64,000 bases of DNA from Variovorax brevis (GTDB lineage Bacteria > Pseudomonadota > Gammaproteobacteria > Burkholderiales > Burkholderiaceae_C), in assembly GCF_030317105.1 (NCBI RefSeq), contig NZ_JASZYG010000003.1:744001-808000 (forward strand). The letters run 5' to 3'. The stretch's first letter is position 1. Each line of letters begins with the position of its first letter. Both the position numbers and the translations under genes were made by a program. This document shows, piece after piece, positions 32,300-41,431 of this stretch. Under the pieces are notes generated by a model. The model ran no database searches. It saw nothing but the letters and a program-made list of their open reading frames with translations, and was not told where the DNA came from.

Positions 32300-32376
32300 G
32301 CACGGTTTGCATTCGCTAACATACCCCCGCCCGACTTCGCCAGACCGCATGGCGAAAGGGTGGACAGGCCGCTCCC

Positions 32377-32382
32377 TATAAT
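32377..32382 (+). promoter_or_regulatory. ispB -10 box
   Basis: TATAAT followed by CGCGGGCT lies about 68 bp before the TTG start of ispB, with no strong -35 (poor match 17 bp upstream). Confidence 0.5.
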
Positions 32383-32450
32383 CGCGGGCTTTGGCGGGCG
32401 TTGTCCGCACCTTCAACGTCCCCCTTTCTGGCGCCGGCCCTCCTCCTGTT

Positions 32451-33437
32451 TTGTCAGTTTCTGCTGCCACCACCACCACTTCCGTGCTCGGCCTGATCGC
32501 CGATGACATGGTCGAGGTCGACCGAGTCATCTCGGCCCGCCTGGACACCGGCGTTCCGCTGGTGAGCGAAGTCGCCCGCTACATCATCTCGGCGGGCGGC
32601 AAGCGGCTGCGCCCTGCCTTGCTGCTGCTGATGAGCGGCGCACTCGAATACGCTGGCACCCAGCACTACAACCTGGCGGCGGTGATCGAATTCATTCACA
32701 CCGCCACGCTGTTGCACGACGACGTGGTCGACGAATCCACGCTGCGGCGCGGGCGTCCTACCGCCAATGAATCGTTCGGCAATCCGGCCAGCGTGCTGGT
32801 GGGCGATTTTCTTTATTCGCGCGCCTTCCAGATGATGCTGGACGCCAACGACATGCGCGTCATGCAAATCCTCGCGGAGGCGACCAACGTCATCGCCGAA
32901 GGCGAAGTGCTGCAACTCATGAACATGCACGACGCCACGCTGGACGAAGCTGCCTACCTGCGCGTCATTCGCTCCAAGACGGCCAAGCTGTTCGAGGCGA
33001 GCACGCGTCTTGCCGCCGTGCTGGCCAAGGCACCGCCGCACATCGAGGAAGCCTGCGCCACCTATGGCCAGGCACTGGGCACCGCGTTCCAGGTGATCGA
33101 CGACGTGCTCGACTACGCCGGCGATGCCAACGAGACCGGCAAGAACCTTGGCGACGATTTGCGCGAAGGCAAGACGACGCTGCCACTCATCCTGGCCATG
33201 CAACGCGGCACGCCGGACGAGCGCGCACTCATTCGCGCGGCCATCGAAGCAGGCGACACCGCGCAGCTGTCGCACATCGTCGCGATCGTGCGACAAACCG
33301 GGGCGCTCGATGCAACCCGCGCAGCGGCTGCGGCAGAGGCACAACGTGCAATCGATGCATTGCACGACCTTCCGCAGAATTCCCACGCTAAAGGTTTGCT
33401 ACAATTAGCGGCTCAGCTAGTTGAGCGCCGCGCCTGA
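32451..33437 (+). CDS. ispB: Octaprenyl diphosphate synthase
   Basis: The product (328 residues from the TTG at 32451, MSVSAATTTTS) has the two Asp-rich motifs DDVVD and DDVLD of trans-prenyltransferases. It makes the octaprenyl tail for ubiquinone. An alternative TTG at 32391 would lie about 9 bp after the -10 box and is unlikely; no good ribosome binding site precedes either, so the start is less certain than the gene. It is divergent from rplU and followed by tRNA-Pro 38 bp later. Confidence 0.92.
   Translation: MSVSAATTTTSVLGLIADDMVEVDRVISARLDTGVPLVSEVARYIISAGGKRLRPALLLLMSGALEYAGTQHYNLAAVIEFIHTATLLHDDVVDESTLRRGRPTANESFGNPASVLVGDFLYSRAFQMMLDANDMRVMQILAEATNVIAEGEVLQLMNMHDATLDEAAYLRVIRSKTAKLFEASTRLAAVLAKAPPHIEEACATYGQALGTAFQVIDDVLDYAGDANETGKNLGDDLREGKTTLPLILAMQRGTPDERALIRAAIEAGDTAQLSHIVAIVRQTGALDATRAAAAAEAQRAIDALHDLPQNSHAKGLLQLAAQLVERRA
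33400..33405 (+). promoter_or_regulatory. Possible tRNA-Pro promoter inside ispB
   Basis: TACAAT in the last codons of ispB would start transcription about 64 bp before the tRNA. No matching -35 was found. Confidence 0.3.
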
Positions 33438-33475
33438 GTTTTCACACAAGGGTTGCGTCTCTTTTCACTGCACTT

Positions 33476-33552
33476 CGGGGTGTAGCTTAGCCTGGTAGAG
33501 CGCTACGTTCGGGACGTAGAGGCCGGAGGTTCGAATCCTCTCACCCCGACCA
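33476..33552 (+). tRNA. tRNA-Pro (anticodon CGG)
   Basis: The 77-base sequence folds as a cloverleaf: acceptor CGGGGTG/CACCCCG, a D arm, an anticodon arm CTACG/CGTAG with loop TTCGGGA (anticodon CGG), and a T arm GGAGG/CCTCT (one mismatch-type closing pair) with TTCGAAT. The 3' CCA is encoded. It decodes CCG proline codons. It stands alone, with no other RNA gene nearby. Confidence 0.97.
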
Positions 33553-33809
33553 ATTTCCTTTTGCCAAGTCCGCTCGCGACTTGGTGTCTCCCACAGCAAA
33601 TTTGTCCGTCGCCGCCCAGGCGATGACAACGACTTTGCTGCTGCGCATCGGGCGCGACATGCGTCCATCTCCCTTGGCACTCGCAACGGCCCTGTGCATC
33701 CGCTCAGCGTTTTCCCTTGACTGTCACAACAGCGTGTTTTGCAAGCTGCTTAAGCGCTTAGATTCGGCGGACCGCGCACACCCGGATGCGCGACGGGAGA
33801 AAAAAAGTA
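33553..33809. other. 257-bp gap after tRNA-Pro
   Basis: It holds an inverted repeat CCAAGTC/GACTTGG (about 33563-33584) 10 bp after the tRNA that could be a weak terminator without a T run, a TTGACT (33717-33722) without a convincing -10, and a GGGAGA site before the next gene. No gene is seen. Confidence 0.5.
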
Positions 33810-34733
33810 ATGACGGCATCCATGCCATTGCCCAAGGAGTCGTTGGCGTACGCCAATGGCATCGAACTGGCCTATCAGGACATCGGGCGGCGCACAGCCC
33901 CGGTGGTCCTGCTCATCATGGGACTGGGCAGCCCCATGATCGTTTGGGACGACGAGTTCTGCCTTTCGCTCGCTGCGCGAGGGCTGCGCGTGATTCGCTT
34001 CGACAACCGCGACTGCGGCCGCTCGACGAGCATGGATGCAGGCGGCGTTCCTGACATCGCGCGCATGCTGTCCGCCAATGCATGCGGCCTGCCGGTGACG
34101 GCGCCCTATCGCATTGCCGACATGGCGGACGACGCGACAGGACTGCTCGATGCGCTCAGCATCGAAAGCGCCCACGTTGTCGGCGCATCGATGGGCGGGA
34201 TGATCGCGCAGGAGATGGCACTGCGCCATCCCGCGCGCGTGCGCACCTTGACGTCGATCATGTCGTCCACCGGCAATCCCGAATTGCCGCCCGGCCGTCC
34301 GCAGGCCATGGGCGTCCTGATGATGCCGACGCCGCGCGACTGGCCCGCCTACCTCGCCCGGCATCTGAAGATCTGGTCCGTGCTGTGCGGCGACACATAT
34401 CCCCTCGACACGCCTCGCGCCGAAGACATGGCCAGGCGCCTTTTCGAGCGGGGCCCCAACGCCGCAGGAACGGCACGCCAGCTGGCCGCCATCATCGCCT
34501 CGGGCAACCGCAAGCCAGCGCTGGCGCACGTACGCGTACCCGCACTGGTGCTTCACGGCAGGGACGATCCCCTTGTCCTTCTCGAGGCCGGCATCGATAC
34601 GGCTGACGCGATCCCCGGTGCCAAGCTGCGCGTCTTCGATGGCATGGGCCACGCGTTGCCGATGGCGATGTGGCCGGACATCGTCGAATCGATTGCCGAA
34701 CACATTGCCTCGCGGGACGCATCCCCCGCCTGA
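33810..34733 (+). CDS. Alpha/beta hydrolase
   Basis: The 307-residue protein begins MTASMPLPKE with a GGGAGA site upstream. It has the HGxG-like oxyanion loop 'LIMGLGSPMIVWDDEF', the nucleophile elbow GASMGG, a late acidic residue in 'HGRDDPLVLLE' and the final His in 'GMGHALP'. It resembles the RdmC/aclacinomycin methylesterase-like branch. Substrate unknown. Its 3' end faces the Crp-family remnant. Confidence 0.88.
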   Translation: MTASMPLPKESLAYANGIELAYQDIGRRTAPVVLLIMGLGSPMIVWDDEFCLSLAARGLRVIRFDNRDCGRSTSMDAGGVPDIARMLSANACGLPVTAPYRIADMADDATGLLDALSIESAHVVGASMGGMIAQEMALRHPARVRTLTSIMSSTGNPELPPGRPQAMGVLMMPTPRDWPAYLARHLKIWSVLCGDTYPLDTPRAEDMARRLFERGPNAAGTARQLAAIIASGNRKPALAHVRVPALVLHGRDDPLVLLEAGIDTADAIPGAKLRVFDGMGHALPMAMWPDIVESIAEHIASRDASPA

Positions 34734-34769
34734 TCTCCCGGGGAGGACGGGTGGCAAGGTCTCGAAGAA

Positions 34770-34961
34770 TGCTTTCAAAAGGATGATTCGCCGACAGGCC
34801 AGCTTCAGCAAACCCGCATCTTCGAGTTTGCGCAGCGCCATGTGCACGCGTTGACGCGAGGCACCGACGGCCGCGGCCAGATCGACGTGGGCAATGTCGA
34901 GCATCGCCGTCTTGCCGCCGGCGTCGAACTGACCGTAGAGACTGCCGCAAGCAAGACGCAA
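34770..34961 (-). pseudogene. Remnant of a Crp/Fnr-family regulator (C-terminal HTH only)
   Basis: Minus-strand residues read 'RLACGSLYGQFDAGG', then 'HVDLAAAVGASRQRVHMALRKLEDAGLL', then a basic 'RRIILL', matching the end of the cyclic-nucleotide linker and the HTH_CRP recognition helices of Crp/Fnr proteins. The effector domain is missing: upstream DNA runs straight into the rhlE terminator (34959-34991), and downstream no stop occurs before it runs into the antisense of the hydrolase gene. It is best read as a truncated pseudogene. Confidence 0.65.
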
Positions 34962-34991
34962 AAAAACCCGCCTCCTTGCGGACGGCGGGTT
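34959..34991 (-). terminator. rhlE terminator
   Basis: AACCCGCC/GGCGGGTT stem (34991-34984 and 34972-34965, 11-base loop) followed on the minus strand by TTTTTT (34966-34961). It is 20 bp past the rhlE stop. Confidence 0.85.
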
Positions 34992-35011
34992 TGCCTTATG
35001 CCTGTGTTCGA

Positions 35012-36832
35012 TCAGCGGCTGGGCTTGAACGCGCGCTTCTGGGCGTCGCGCGGCACGAAGGCACGACCGCCACCGCCGGCGTTGCCGCGGTTGTTGTCGC
35101 CCCAGCCCGGCTTGCGACCGTAGCCGCCGCCTTCTTCGCGCGGTGCGCCACGGCCAGCGCCGTTGTCGAAGCTGCGTGCCGGACGGTCGCCGAAGCTGCG
35201 CGCCGGACGGTCACCAAAACCGCCGCCACCGCCGCCGAAGTTGCCACCGGCATTGCCGCCGCCGAAGCCGCCGCCCTGATGGCCACCCTGATGACCACCT
35301 TGGTGTCCACCAAAGCCGCCGCCATTGCCGAAGCGCTGGCCACCGCCACCGAACTTGCGGTCACGCGACTGGTAGTCACGGCCCTCGCGGCCACGGCCAC
35401 CGCCGAAGTCGCCTTGCGGACGGCCGCCTTGCGGGAAGCGCTGTTGCGGCTCCATGCCCGGAATGGTTTCGGCCTTGAATTGCTGACGGCTGTAGCTCTC
35501 GATGTCGAAGATCTTGCGACGGTCGCGGATCTCGGCAAAGGTCACGGCGAGGCCGTCGCGGCCAGCACGGCCGGTGCGGCCGATGCGGTGCGTGTAGTCC
35601 TCTGCCTTCATCGGCAGGCCGTAGTTGAACACGTGCGTGATCGTCGGCACGTCGATGCCGCGGGCGGCAACGTCGGTCGCCACCAGGATCTGCACCTGGC
35701 CTTGGCGCAGCGCCATCAGGCGGCGATTGCGCAGGCCCTGGCTCAGGGCGCCGTGCAGTGCGACGGCGCTGAAGCCGTCTTGCTGCAGGTCGTTGGCCAA
35801 CCCGTCGCATTCGACTTGCGTGCTGGCGAAGACGATGGCCTGGTTGATCGTGGTGTCGCGCAGCCAGTGGTCGAGCAGCTTGCGCTTGTGCTGTTGGTTG
35901 TCAGCCCAGAACAGGACTTGCTTGATGTTCGCGTGCTTTTCCTGCGGCGAATCGATCTGCAGCTTTTGCGGCTCGCGCATCACGCGGGCAGCCAGTTGCT
36001 GGATGCGCGGCGCGAAGGTGGCGCTGAACATCATCGTCTGCTTGCGGGCGATGGTGAGCTGGTTGATTTCGGCGAGGTCGTCCGCAAAGCCCAGGTCGAG
36101 CATGCGGTCGGCTTCGTCGACGACCAGGAATTGAACCTGGTCGAGCTTGATTTGCATCGAGCGTTGCAGGTCCAGCAGGCGGCCCGGCGTGGCCACCACG
36201 AGGTTCGCGTTCTGCAGGCGTGCAATTTGCAGCTGGTAGGGCATGCCGCCAACCACGCTGGCAATGCGCAGGCCGCGGCAATGCGTCACGAGACCGATGG
36301 CGTCGTGCGCCACTTGCTGGGCCAGTTCGCGCGTCGGGCACAGGATCAGGGCGCCGGGCGTGGCGGCCTTGAAGTGGCGTGCGTTGGTCGGGTCCTTGCG
36401 CTTGGCCTTCTTGGGCAGCGGTTCGCCGCGTGCTTCGGCTTCGGCAGCCAGGCGGGCGAATTCGGCCTTGGCGGCTTCTTCGGCTTCGGCTTGCTGGCGG
36501 ATCAGCGTGTGCAGCACGGGCAGCAGGAAGGCTGCGGTCTTGCCGCTGCCGGTCTGGCTGGAAACCATCAGGTCGACCAACTTGGCGCCATCGGTGCCCA
36601 TGGCCAGGGGAATGGCCTTGTCCTGGACAGCGGTCGGCTGGTCAAAACCGAGGTCTTGTACGGCGGCGACCAACTCGGGCGCCAGGCCCAGGCGGATGAA
36701 GCCGTTGGGCAGCTTGGGCTGCGGTGCTGCCTCGAGCGCCTCGAGGATGGGCGCGTCGTTGCCGATGACGGCGGAAAATTCGGAAGATTGCGCGGGCGCG
36801 AAGTCGCCCTGCGCTTCAAAAGCGTCGGTCAT
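35012..36832 (-). CDS. rhlE: DEAD-box RNA helicase, RhlE type
   Basis: The 606-residue protein has the Q-motif region LGFDQPTAVQ, motif I SQTGSGKT (92-99), motif Ia PTRELAQQ, motif II DEAD (about 238-241), motif III SAT, and motifs V and VI (VATDVAARGID, HRIGRTGRAG). A charged insertion of about 40 residues (EEAAKAEFARLAAEAEARGE and KKAKRKDP) sits between motifs I and Ia. The C-terminal tail after about residue 457 is Gly/Arg/His-rich (repeated GGHQGG and RPARSFG units), as in RNA-binding RGG tails. The start at 36832 (MTDAFEA) is preferred over 36871. It unwinds structured RNA. Confidence 0.93.
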   Translation of the reverse strand: MTDAFEAQGDFAPAQSSEFSAVIGNDAPILEALEAAPQPKLPNGFIRLGLAPELVAAVQDLGFDQPTAVQDKAIPLAMGTDGAKLVDLMVSSQTGSGKTAAFLLPVLHTLIRQQAEAEEAAKAEFARLAAEAEARGEPLPKKAKRKDPTNARHFKAATPGALILCPTRELAQQVAHDAIGLVTHCRGLRIASVVGGMPYQLQIARLQNANLVVATPGRLLDLQRSMQIKLDQVQFLVVDEADRMLDLGFADDLAEINQLTIARKQTMMFSATFAPRIQQLAARVMREPQKLQIDSPQEKHANIKQVLFWADNQQHKRKLLDHWLRDTTINQAIVFASTQVECDGLANDLQQDGFSAVALHGALSQGLRNRRLMALRQGQVQILVATDVAARGIDVPTITHVFNYGLPMKAEDYTHRIGRTGRAGRDGLAVTFAEIRDRRKIFDIESYSRQQFKAETIPGMEPQQRFPQGGRPQGDFGGGRGREGRDYQSRDRKFGGGGQRFGNGGGFGGHQGGHQGGHQGGGFGGGNAGGNFGGGGGGFGDRPARSFGDRPARSFDNGAGRGAPREEGGGYGRKPGWGDNNRGNAGGGGRAFVPRDAQKRAFKPSR

Positions 36833-37025
36833 GAATAACTCTCTGACACGCAAGCAGAGACCGTGGGTCAATGCCGCGTTGGATGGTCAAAAACATCAAC
36901 CATCCAACGACATCCAGCCTGGCTGTTGCCAAGGCTGCGGCCCATTCAGAGGGGCACGCTGTGCAAGATAGGGAGATGCAAGAAAACGCTGCCTGCCTTC
37001 AAGGCACCCGGTAGCGAAGCCATCG

Positions 37026-37031
37026 ATTATG
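37026..37031 (-). promoter_or_regulatory. Possible rhlE promoter with a long leader
   Basis: Minus-strand CATAAT sits 194 bp before the rhlE ATG with a weak -35 (TAGGTA) 17 bp further up. The 219-bp orn-rhlE gap holds no gene. Confidence 0.35.
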
Positions 37032-37051
37032 GCATGGATCCGGGTTTTTAC

Positions 37052-37672
37052 CTAATCCTCAATTTTGAGGAAGGTTTCCCGGTAGTGAATCAGCTCGTCG
37101 ATGGACTCGTGGACGTCCGCCAGCGCCGTGTGGGCCTGCTGCTTCTTGAAGCCGTTGTAGGCGGTCGGCTTCCAGCGCTTGGCCAGTTCCTTGAGGGTGC
37201 TGACGTCCAGGTTGCGGTAGTGGAAGTAGGCCTCCAGCTTGGGCATGAACTTCACCAGAAACCGGCGGTCCTGGCCGATGGTGTTGCCGCACATGGGCGA
37301 GCCGTTCTTCGGGATGTATTTGGCGATGAATTCGAGCAGCTCTTTCTCAGCGGCCGCCTCGTCCACGGTGGAAGCCTTGACCTTGTCGATCAGGCCGCTG
37401 CGCCCGTGGGTGCCCTTGTTCCACGCGTCCATCCCGTCCAGCACGGCGTCGCTCTGGTGGATGACCAGCACGGGGCCGTCGATGCGGGGCGTCAGCTGGG
37501 GACCGGTCACGACCACGGCGATTTCCAGCAGCCGCTCCTTCTCGGGGTCCAGGCCGCTCATTTCGCAATCGAGCCAGACGAGGTTCTGATCGCTCTTCTT
37601 GAGGGTGGCAACGGGCACGGGCTCAGGCGCCGCAGTGGACACGGCGCCGGTCGGGTCAATGGAATCAGGCAT
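37052..37672 (-). CDS. orn: Oligoribonuclease
   Basis: The 206-residue 3'-5' exonuclease of the DEDDh family has [14 protein letters not shown] (first Asp/Glu), [10 protein letters not shown] and the [19 protein letters not shown] block with catalytic His and Asp. It degrades short RNA and pGpG to mononucleotides. The N-terminus ([18 protein letters not shown], about 25 residues) is an extension of the usual Orn start; translation could begin later, but no later in-frame ATG is present before the catalytic core. It is divergent from the M48 gene. Confidence 0.95.
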   Translation of the reverse strand: MPDSIDPTGAVSTAAPEPVPVATLKKSDQNLVWLDCEMSGLDPEKERLLEIAVVVTGPQLTPRIDGPVLVIHQSDAVLDGMDAWNKGTHGRSGLIDKVKASTVDEAAAEKELLEFIAKYIPKNGSPMCGNTIGQDRRFLVKFMPKLEAYFHYRNLDVSTLKELAKRWKPTAYNGFKKQQAHTALADVHESIDELIHYRETFLKIED

Positions 37673-37709
37673 CGGTGGATTGTCGTCGATGGCCTAAACT
37701 GCGCCCCGA

Positions 37710-38972
37710 ATGTCCTCATCCCTCATCCTCACCTATGCCTTCGCAGCCGCGCTGGTTCTTGGCCTGCTGCTGAAGTTCTGGCTCGCCACGCGGCAGATCC
37801 GGCACGTTGCGCAGCATCGGGCGGCCGTTCCCCGAGCGTTCGAGCGGACGATCACGCTCGCCTCGCACCAGAAGGCAGCCGACTACACCATCGCCAAGAG
37901 CCGTTTCGGCATCGTCGAGATGGCTTGGGGCGCGGTCATCTTGCTGGGCTGGACGCTGCTGGGCGGCCTGGACATCCTCAACAAGCTGCTGACCGGATGG
38001 CTGGGCGGCGGCGGGATGGTGCAGCAACTGGCGCTGCTCGGCGCCTTTGCGGTGATTGGCGGCTTGCTGGAGTTGCCGTTCGGCCTGTGGCAGACCTTCC
38101 GCCTCGAGGAGCGATTCGGTTTCAACAAGATGACATTTCGCCTGTGGTTGGCCGACACCGCCAAGGCCACGCTGGTCGGCGCCGTCATTGGATTGCCGTT
38201 GGCCGCGCTGATCCTCTGGCTGATGGGCGCCGCCGGCGCCAACTGGTGGCTGTGGGCGTGGGCCGTGTGGATGGGGTTCAACCTCACGCTGATGCTGGTC
38301 TACCCCACCTTCATTGCACCGCTTTTCAACAAGTTCAAGCCGCTGGACGACGCCACGCTCAAGACGCGCGTCACCGCGCTCATGAAGCGCTGCGGCTTTG
38401 CCGCCAAGGGCCTGTTCGTCATGGACGGCAGCAAGCGCAGCGCGCACGCCAACGCTTACTTCACCGGATTTGGCGCCAGCAAGCGCGTGGTGTTCTACGA
38501 CACCTTGCTGCGGCAACTGAACGCCGGCGAAGTCGAGGCCGTGCTGGCGCATGAACTCGGGCACTTCAAGCACCGCCACGTCACCAAGCGGATGGTCGCG
38601 ATGTTCGCGTTGAGCCTCGCCGGCTTTGCGCTGCTCGGCTGGCTCTCGTCGCAAACCTGGTTCTACACGGGACTGGGCGTCGAGCCCAACATGACGGCGC
38701 CCAATGACGCCATTGCCCTGTTGCTGTTCATGCTGGCGGTGCCGGTGTTCGGCGTGTTCATCACACCGCTGCCGGCCATGCTGTCGCGCAAGCACGAGTT
38801 CGAGGCCGACGCCTACGCCATCCGGCAGACCAGCGGCGCGGACCTTTCGGCGGCGCTGCTCAAGCTCTACCAGGACAACGCGGCGACGCTGACACCCGAC
38901 CCAGTCTTCGTCAAGTTCTACTACTCCCACCCACCTGCTTCCGAACGCCTCGCGCGAATGACGGCGGCCTGA
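37710..38972 (+). CDS. M48-family membrane protease, CAAX-type (Ste24-like)
   Basis: The 420-residue protein has an N-terminal multi-helix CAAX-type domain and the zinc motif HELGH (residues 281-285) with a further E in 'KHEFEADAYAI'. Such proteases sit in the inner membrane and cleave membrane-associated proteins. It is followed by phhB, rsgA and a glycosyltransferase on the same strand. Confidence 0.92.
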   Translation: MSSSLILTYAFAAALVLGLLLKFWLATRQIRHVAQHRAAVPRAFERTITLASHQKAADYTIAKSRFGIVEMAWGAVILLGWTLLGGLDILNKLLTGWLGGGGMVQQLALLGAFAVIGGLLELPFGLWQTFRLEERFGFNKMTFRLWLADTAKATLVGAVIGLPLAALILWLMGAAGANWWLWAWAVWMGFNLTLMLVYPTFIAPLFNKFKPLDDATLKTRVTALMKRCGFAAKGLFVMDGSKRSAHANAYFTGFGASKRVVFYDTLLRQLNAGEVEAVLAHELGHFKHRHVTKRMVAMFALSLAGFALLGWLSSQTWFYTGLGVEPNMTAPNDAIALLLFMLAVPVFGVFITPLPAMLSRKHEFEADAYAIRQTSGADLSAALLKLYQDNAATLTPDPVFVKFYYSHPPASERLARMTAA

Positions 38973-38991
38973 AAAGACACACATTCATCCC

Positions 38992-39330
38992 ATGACCAGC
39001 ATGCTGCAACCCAAGAACTGGACTGGCCAGACGCGCCGCGCCCTGACCGCGACGGAAACCGTCTCGGGCCTTGCGAAGCTCGATGGCTGGAAGCTCTCGG
39101 GAGACGGCGCCAATGTCGCCATCGAAAAGACCTTCAGCTTCCAGAACTACTTCGAGACCATGGCCTTCGTCAACGCCGTCGCGTTCATCGCGCATGCGCA
39201 GGATCACCATCCCGACCTCTCGGTGCACTACAACCGTTGCGTCGTGCGCTTCAACACGCACGATGCCGGTGGCATTTCGACCACCGACATCGATTGCGCC
39301 GCGCAAGTCGATGCGCTGCTGGCGCACTGA
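38992..39330 (+). CDS. phhB: Pterin-4a-carbinolamine dehydratase
   Basis: The 112-residue protein has the PCD signature 'IAHAQDHHPDLSVHYNRC'. PCD regenerates tetrahydrobiopterin after aromatic hydroxylation and can coactivate. The aromatic hydroxylase is not in the window. It lies 32 bp before rsgA. Confidence 0.93.
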   Translation: MTSMLQPKNWTGQTRRALTATETVSGLAKLDGWKLSGDGANVAIEKTFSFQNYFETMAFVNAVAFIAHAQDHHPDLSVHYNRCVVRFNTHDAGGISTTDIDCAAQVDALLAH

Positions 39331-39362
39331 GGCGTGCGCCCCATCGCCTGCGAAAGAACGGC

Positions 39363-40304
39363 ATGAGCCGCCAGCGTAGCGCTGCGGCCACGGCGGCGTT
39401 GCGACAGGGCCTGGTCATCGCGAGCCATGGGCGGCATTGCCTGGTCGAAACGCCTGAGGCGGAACGACTCATCTGCCACCCTCGCGGCAAGAAGAGCCAG
39501 TGCGTGGTCGGCGACCGCGTGTTGTGGCAGCCCAGCGAGGACGAAGGCACCGTCGAGCAGGTGCAGACCCGGCGCAACCTGTTCTACCGGCAGGACGAGA
39601 TCCGCACCAAGTCCTTTGCGGCGAACCTCGATCACGTGCTGATCCTGATCGCGGCCGAGCCCGAGTTCTCGGAGCATCAACTGGCGCGTGCGCTCATCGC
39701 CGCGCAGGCGGAACGCATCACGCCCATCATTGCGCTCAACAAGAGCGACCTCGTGGGGCCTTTCGAGCGCGCGTGGGCCCGGCTGGGGCCTTATCGACGC
39801 ATGCATCATGGCGTGCTGCCCCTGTCGCTCAAGGCTTCTGGCGACGTGGATCGCGAGACCCTGCTCAAGTTGTTGAGCAACAAGACGACGCTGGTGCTGG
39901 GGCCTTCGGGCGCGGGCAAGAGCACACTCATCAACCTGCTCGTGCCGGGTGCAACCGTGCTGACGCAGGAAATATCCCAGGCACTCAACTCCGGCAAGCA
40001 CACGACCACGAGCACAACCTGGTACTGGGTCGACCGCGACAAGGGCACGGCGTTGATCGACTCGCCCGGCTTCCAGGAATTCGGCCTGCACCACATTGAG
40101 CCGATGCAACTCGCCTCGCTGATGCCGGACATCGCAGAGCATGCGTCGGACTGCAAGTTCTACAACTGCACTCACCTGCACGAACCCGGCTGCGGCGTGA
40201 TCGCGAACGTGGAAACACCGGCGCAGGCTGGCCCGATCAATGCTTCACGCTACCGCATCTATGGTGAACTTTTCGCAGAATTGAGCCAGCGCCGTTATCC
40301 ATGA
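39363..40304 (+). CDS. rsgA: Ribosome-associated GTPase RsgA
   Basis: The 313-residue protein has circularly permuted GTPase motifs in the order G4 NKSD, G1 GPSGAGKST, G3 DSPGF, followed by the zinc-binding C-x-x-x-x-C-x-H-C arrangement 'CKFYNCTHLHEPGC'. RsgA releases factors from late 30S particles. The start at 39363 (MSRQRSA) is 32 bp after phhB; the earlier reading is phhB in another frame. Its stop overlaps the next ATG (ATGA). Confidence 0.95.
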   Translation: MSRQRSAAATAALRQGLVIASHGRHCLVETPEAERLICHPRGKKSQCVVGDRVLWQPSEDEGTVEQVQTRRNLFYRQDEIRTKSFAANLDHVLILIAAEPEFSEHQLARALIAAQAERITPIIALNKSDLVGPFERAWARLGPYRRMHHGVLPLSLKASGDVDRETLLKLLSNKTTLVLGPSGAGKSTLINLLVPGATVLTQEISQALNSGKHTTTSTTWYWVDRDKGTALIDSPGFQEFGLHHIEPMQLASLMPDIAEHASDCKFYNCTHLHEPGCGVIANVETPAQAGPINASRYRIYGELFAELSQRRYP

Positions 40305-41428
40305 AGGTGCTGCTCTACTCCCACGTCTTTCCCCCTTCCACTGGCGGCGTCGAAACCGTCTCGCTGGCGCTGGCTGAAGGATTCGCCCAGCGTGGGGTCG
40401 AATGCAAGGTGCTCACGCGCACCCCGGCCGAGGCCGACACCGCCTATCCCTTCGAGGTCATCCGAAATGCCGACACGGCCCGCGCCAAGGCGCTGGTGCA
40501 GTGGGCGGATGTGGTGCTCTTCAACGGCGCGAGCCTGGCGCTCCAGCCGTGGGTGTTGCTGTCCGGAAAGCCCTTCCTGTGGGTTCACGTGGGCTATCAG
40601 GCCTCCTGCATCGACGGCCTGGGGTGGGTGGACGGCAAGCCGGCTCCGCTGACGCCCTGGGCGTCCGTCAAGTTCCACGCGCAACGTGAAGGCTGGCGGC
40701 GGGCGACGACGGAGGGGCTCAAGCTGATGCTGCGCCGCTTCGTGGCCCGGCGCCTCGTCACCCGCAACATTGCCATCACGCAATGGATGGACAGCGCGCA
40801 GCCCTTGCCAAGGCAGGTGCAGATCTACAACCCCTTTCCCATTGACAGGTTCCATAGCCCCGGTCGCGTTCGCGAGCGCGAGTTCGACTTTGTGTACCTG
40901 GGCCGCCTTGTTTCTGAAAAGGGCGTGGAGACCCTGATCCGGGCCTTTGCCAAGGCTGTCGCCAGATCGACGACCAAGCGCCCTCGCCTGCTGGTCATCG
41001 GCGATGGCGAGCGCAGGGAGGAACTGGTCCAGTTGGCGCAATCGCTTTCCATCGAATCGGACGTCCATTTCGCCGGCAAGCAGACGGGCGCTGCCCTCGT
41101 CGACTGGGTGCACAAGGGACGCATCGGCATCGTCCCCTCCGTGTGGTTCGAACCCATGGGCGGCGTGGCGATCGAGTTGATGGCCGCGGGCATCAGCCTG
41201 ATCGTGTCGCAACACGGCGGGCTGGCGGAGTGCGCGGGCGACGCCGGGCTGACCTTTCCCAACGGCGACGCGGATGCGCTCGCCGAATGCATGCTGCGCC
41301 TGTTGTCGGACCCCGAACTGGAGCGCTCGCTCGCCCAGCGCGCGCAAGATCGCGCGAAGTCCTTCATGCCCGACATCTTCGTCGACCAGTACATCGAACT
41401 GCTCAGAAAAGTCGCGCGCTCGGCGTGA
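40301..41428 (+). CDS. Glycosyltransferase family 4
   Basis: The 375-residue protein starts MKVLLYSHVFPPSTGGVE, a GT-B type opening, and has the donor-binding region 'VPSVWFEPMGGVAIELMAAG' with an E-x7-E-like motif. It transfers a sugar from an NDP donor, probably in cell-envelope or exopolysaccharide synthesis. No other polysaccharide gene is nearby. It converges on hisC with only 3 bp between stops. Confidence 0.85.
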   Translation: MKVLLYSHVFPPSTGGVETVSLALAEGFAQRGVECKVLTRTPAEADTAYPFEVIRNADTARAKALVQWADVVLFNGASLALQPWVLLSGKPFLWVHVGYQASCIDGLGWVDGKPAPLTPWASVKFHAQREGWRRATTEGLKLMLRRFVARRLVTRNIAITQWMDSAQPLPRQVQIYNPFPIDRFHSPGRVREREFDFVYLGRLVSEKGVETLIRAFAKAVARSTTKRPRLLVIGDGERREELVQLAQSLSIESDVHFAGKQTGAALVDWVHKGRIGIVPSVWFEPMGGVAIELMAAGISLIVSQHGGLAECAGDAGLTFPNGDADALAECMLRLLSDPELERSLAQRAQDRAKSFMPDIFVDQYIELLRKVARSA

Positions 41429-41431
41429 CGG

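Noticed and set aside
33750..34769. Continuation of the Crp-family frame on the minus strand
   Set aside because: After the HTH the frame is just antisense to the alpha/beta hydrolase and has no family similarity.
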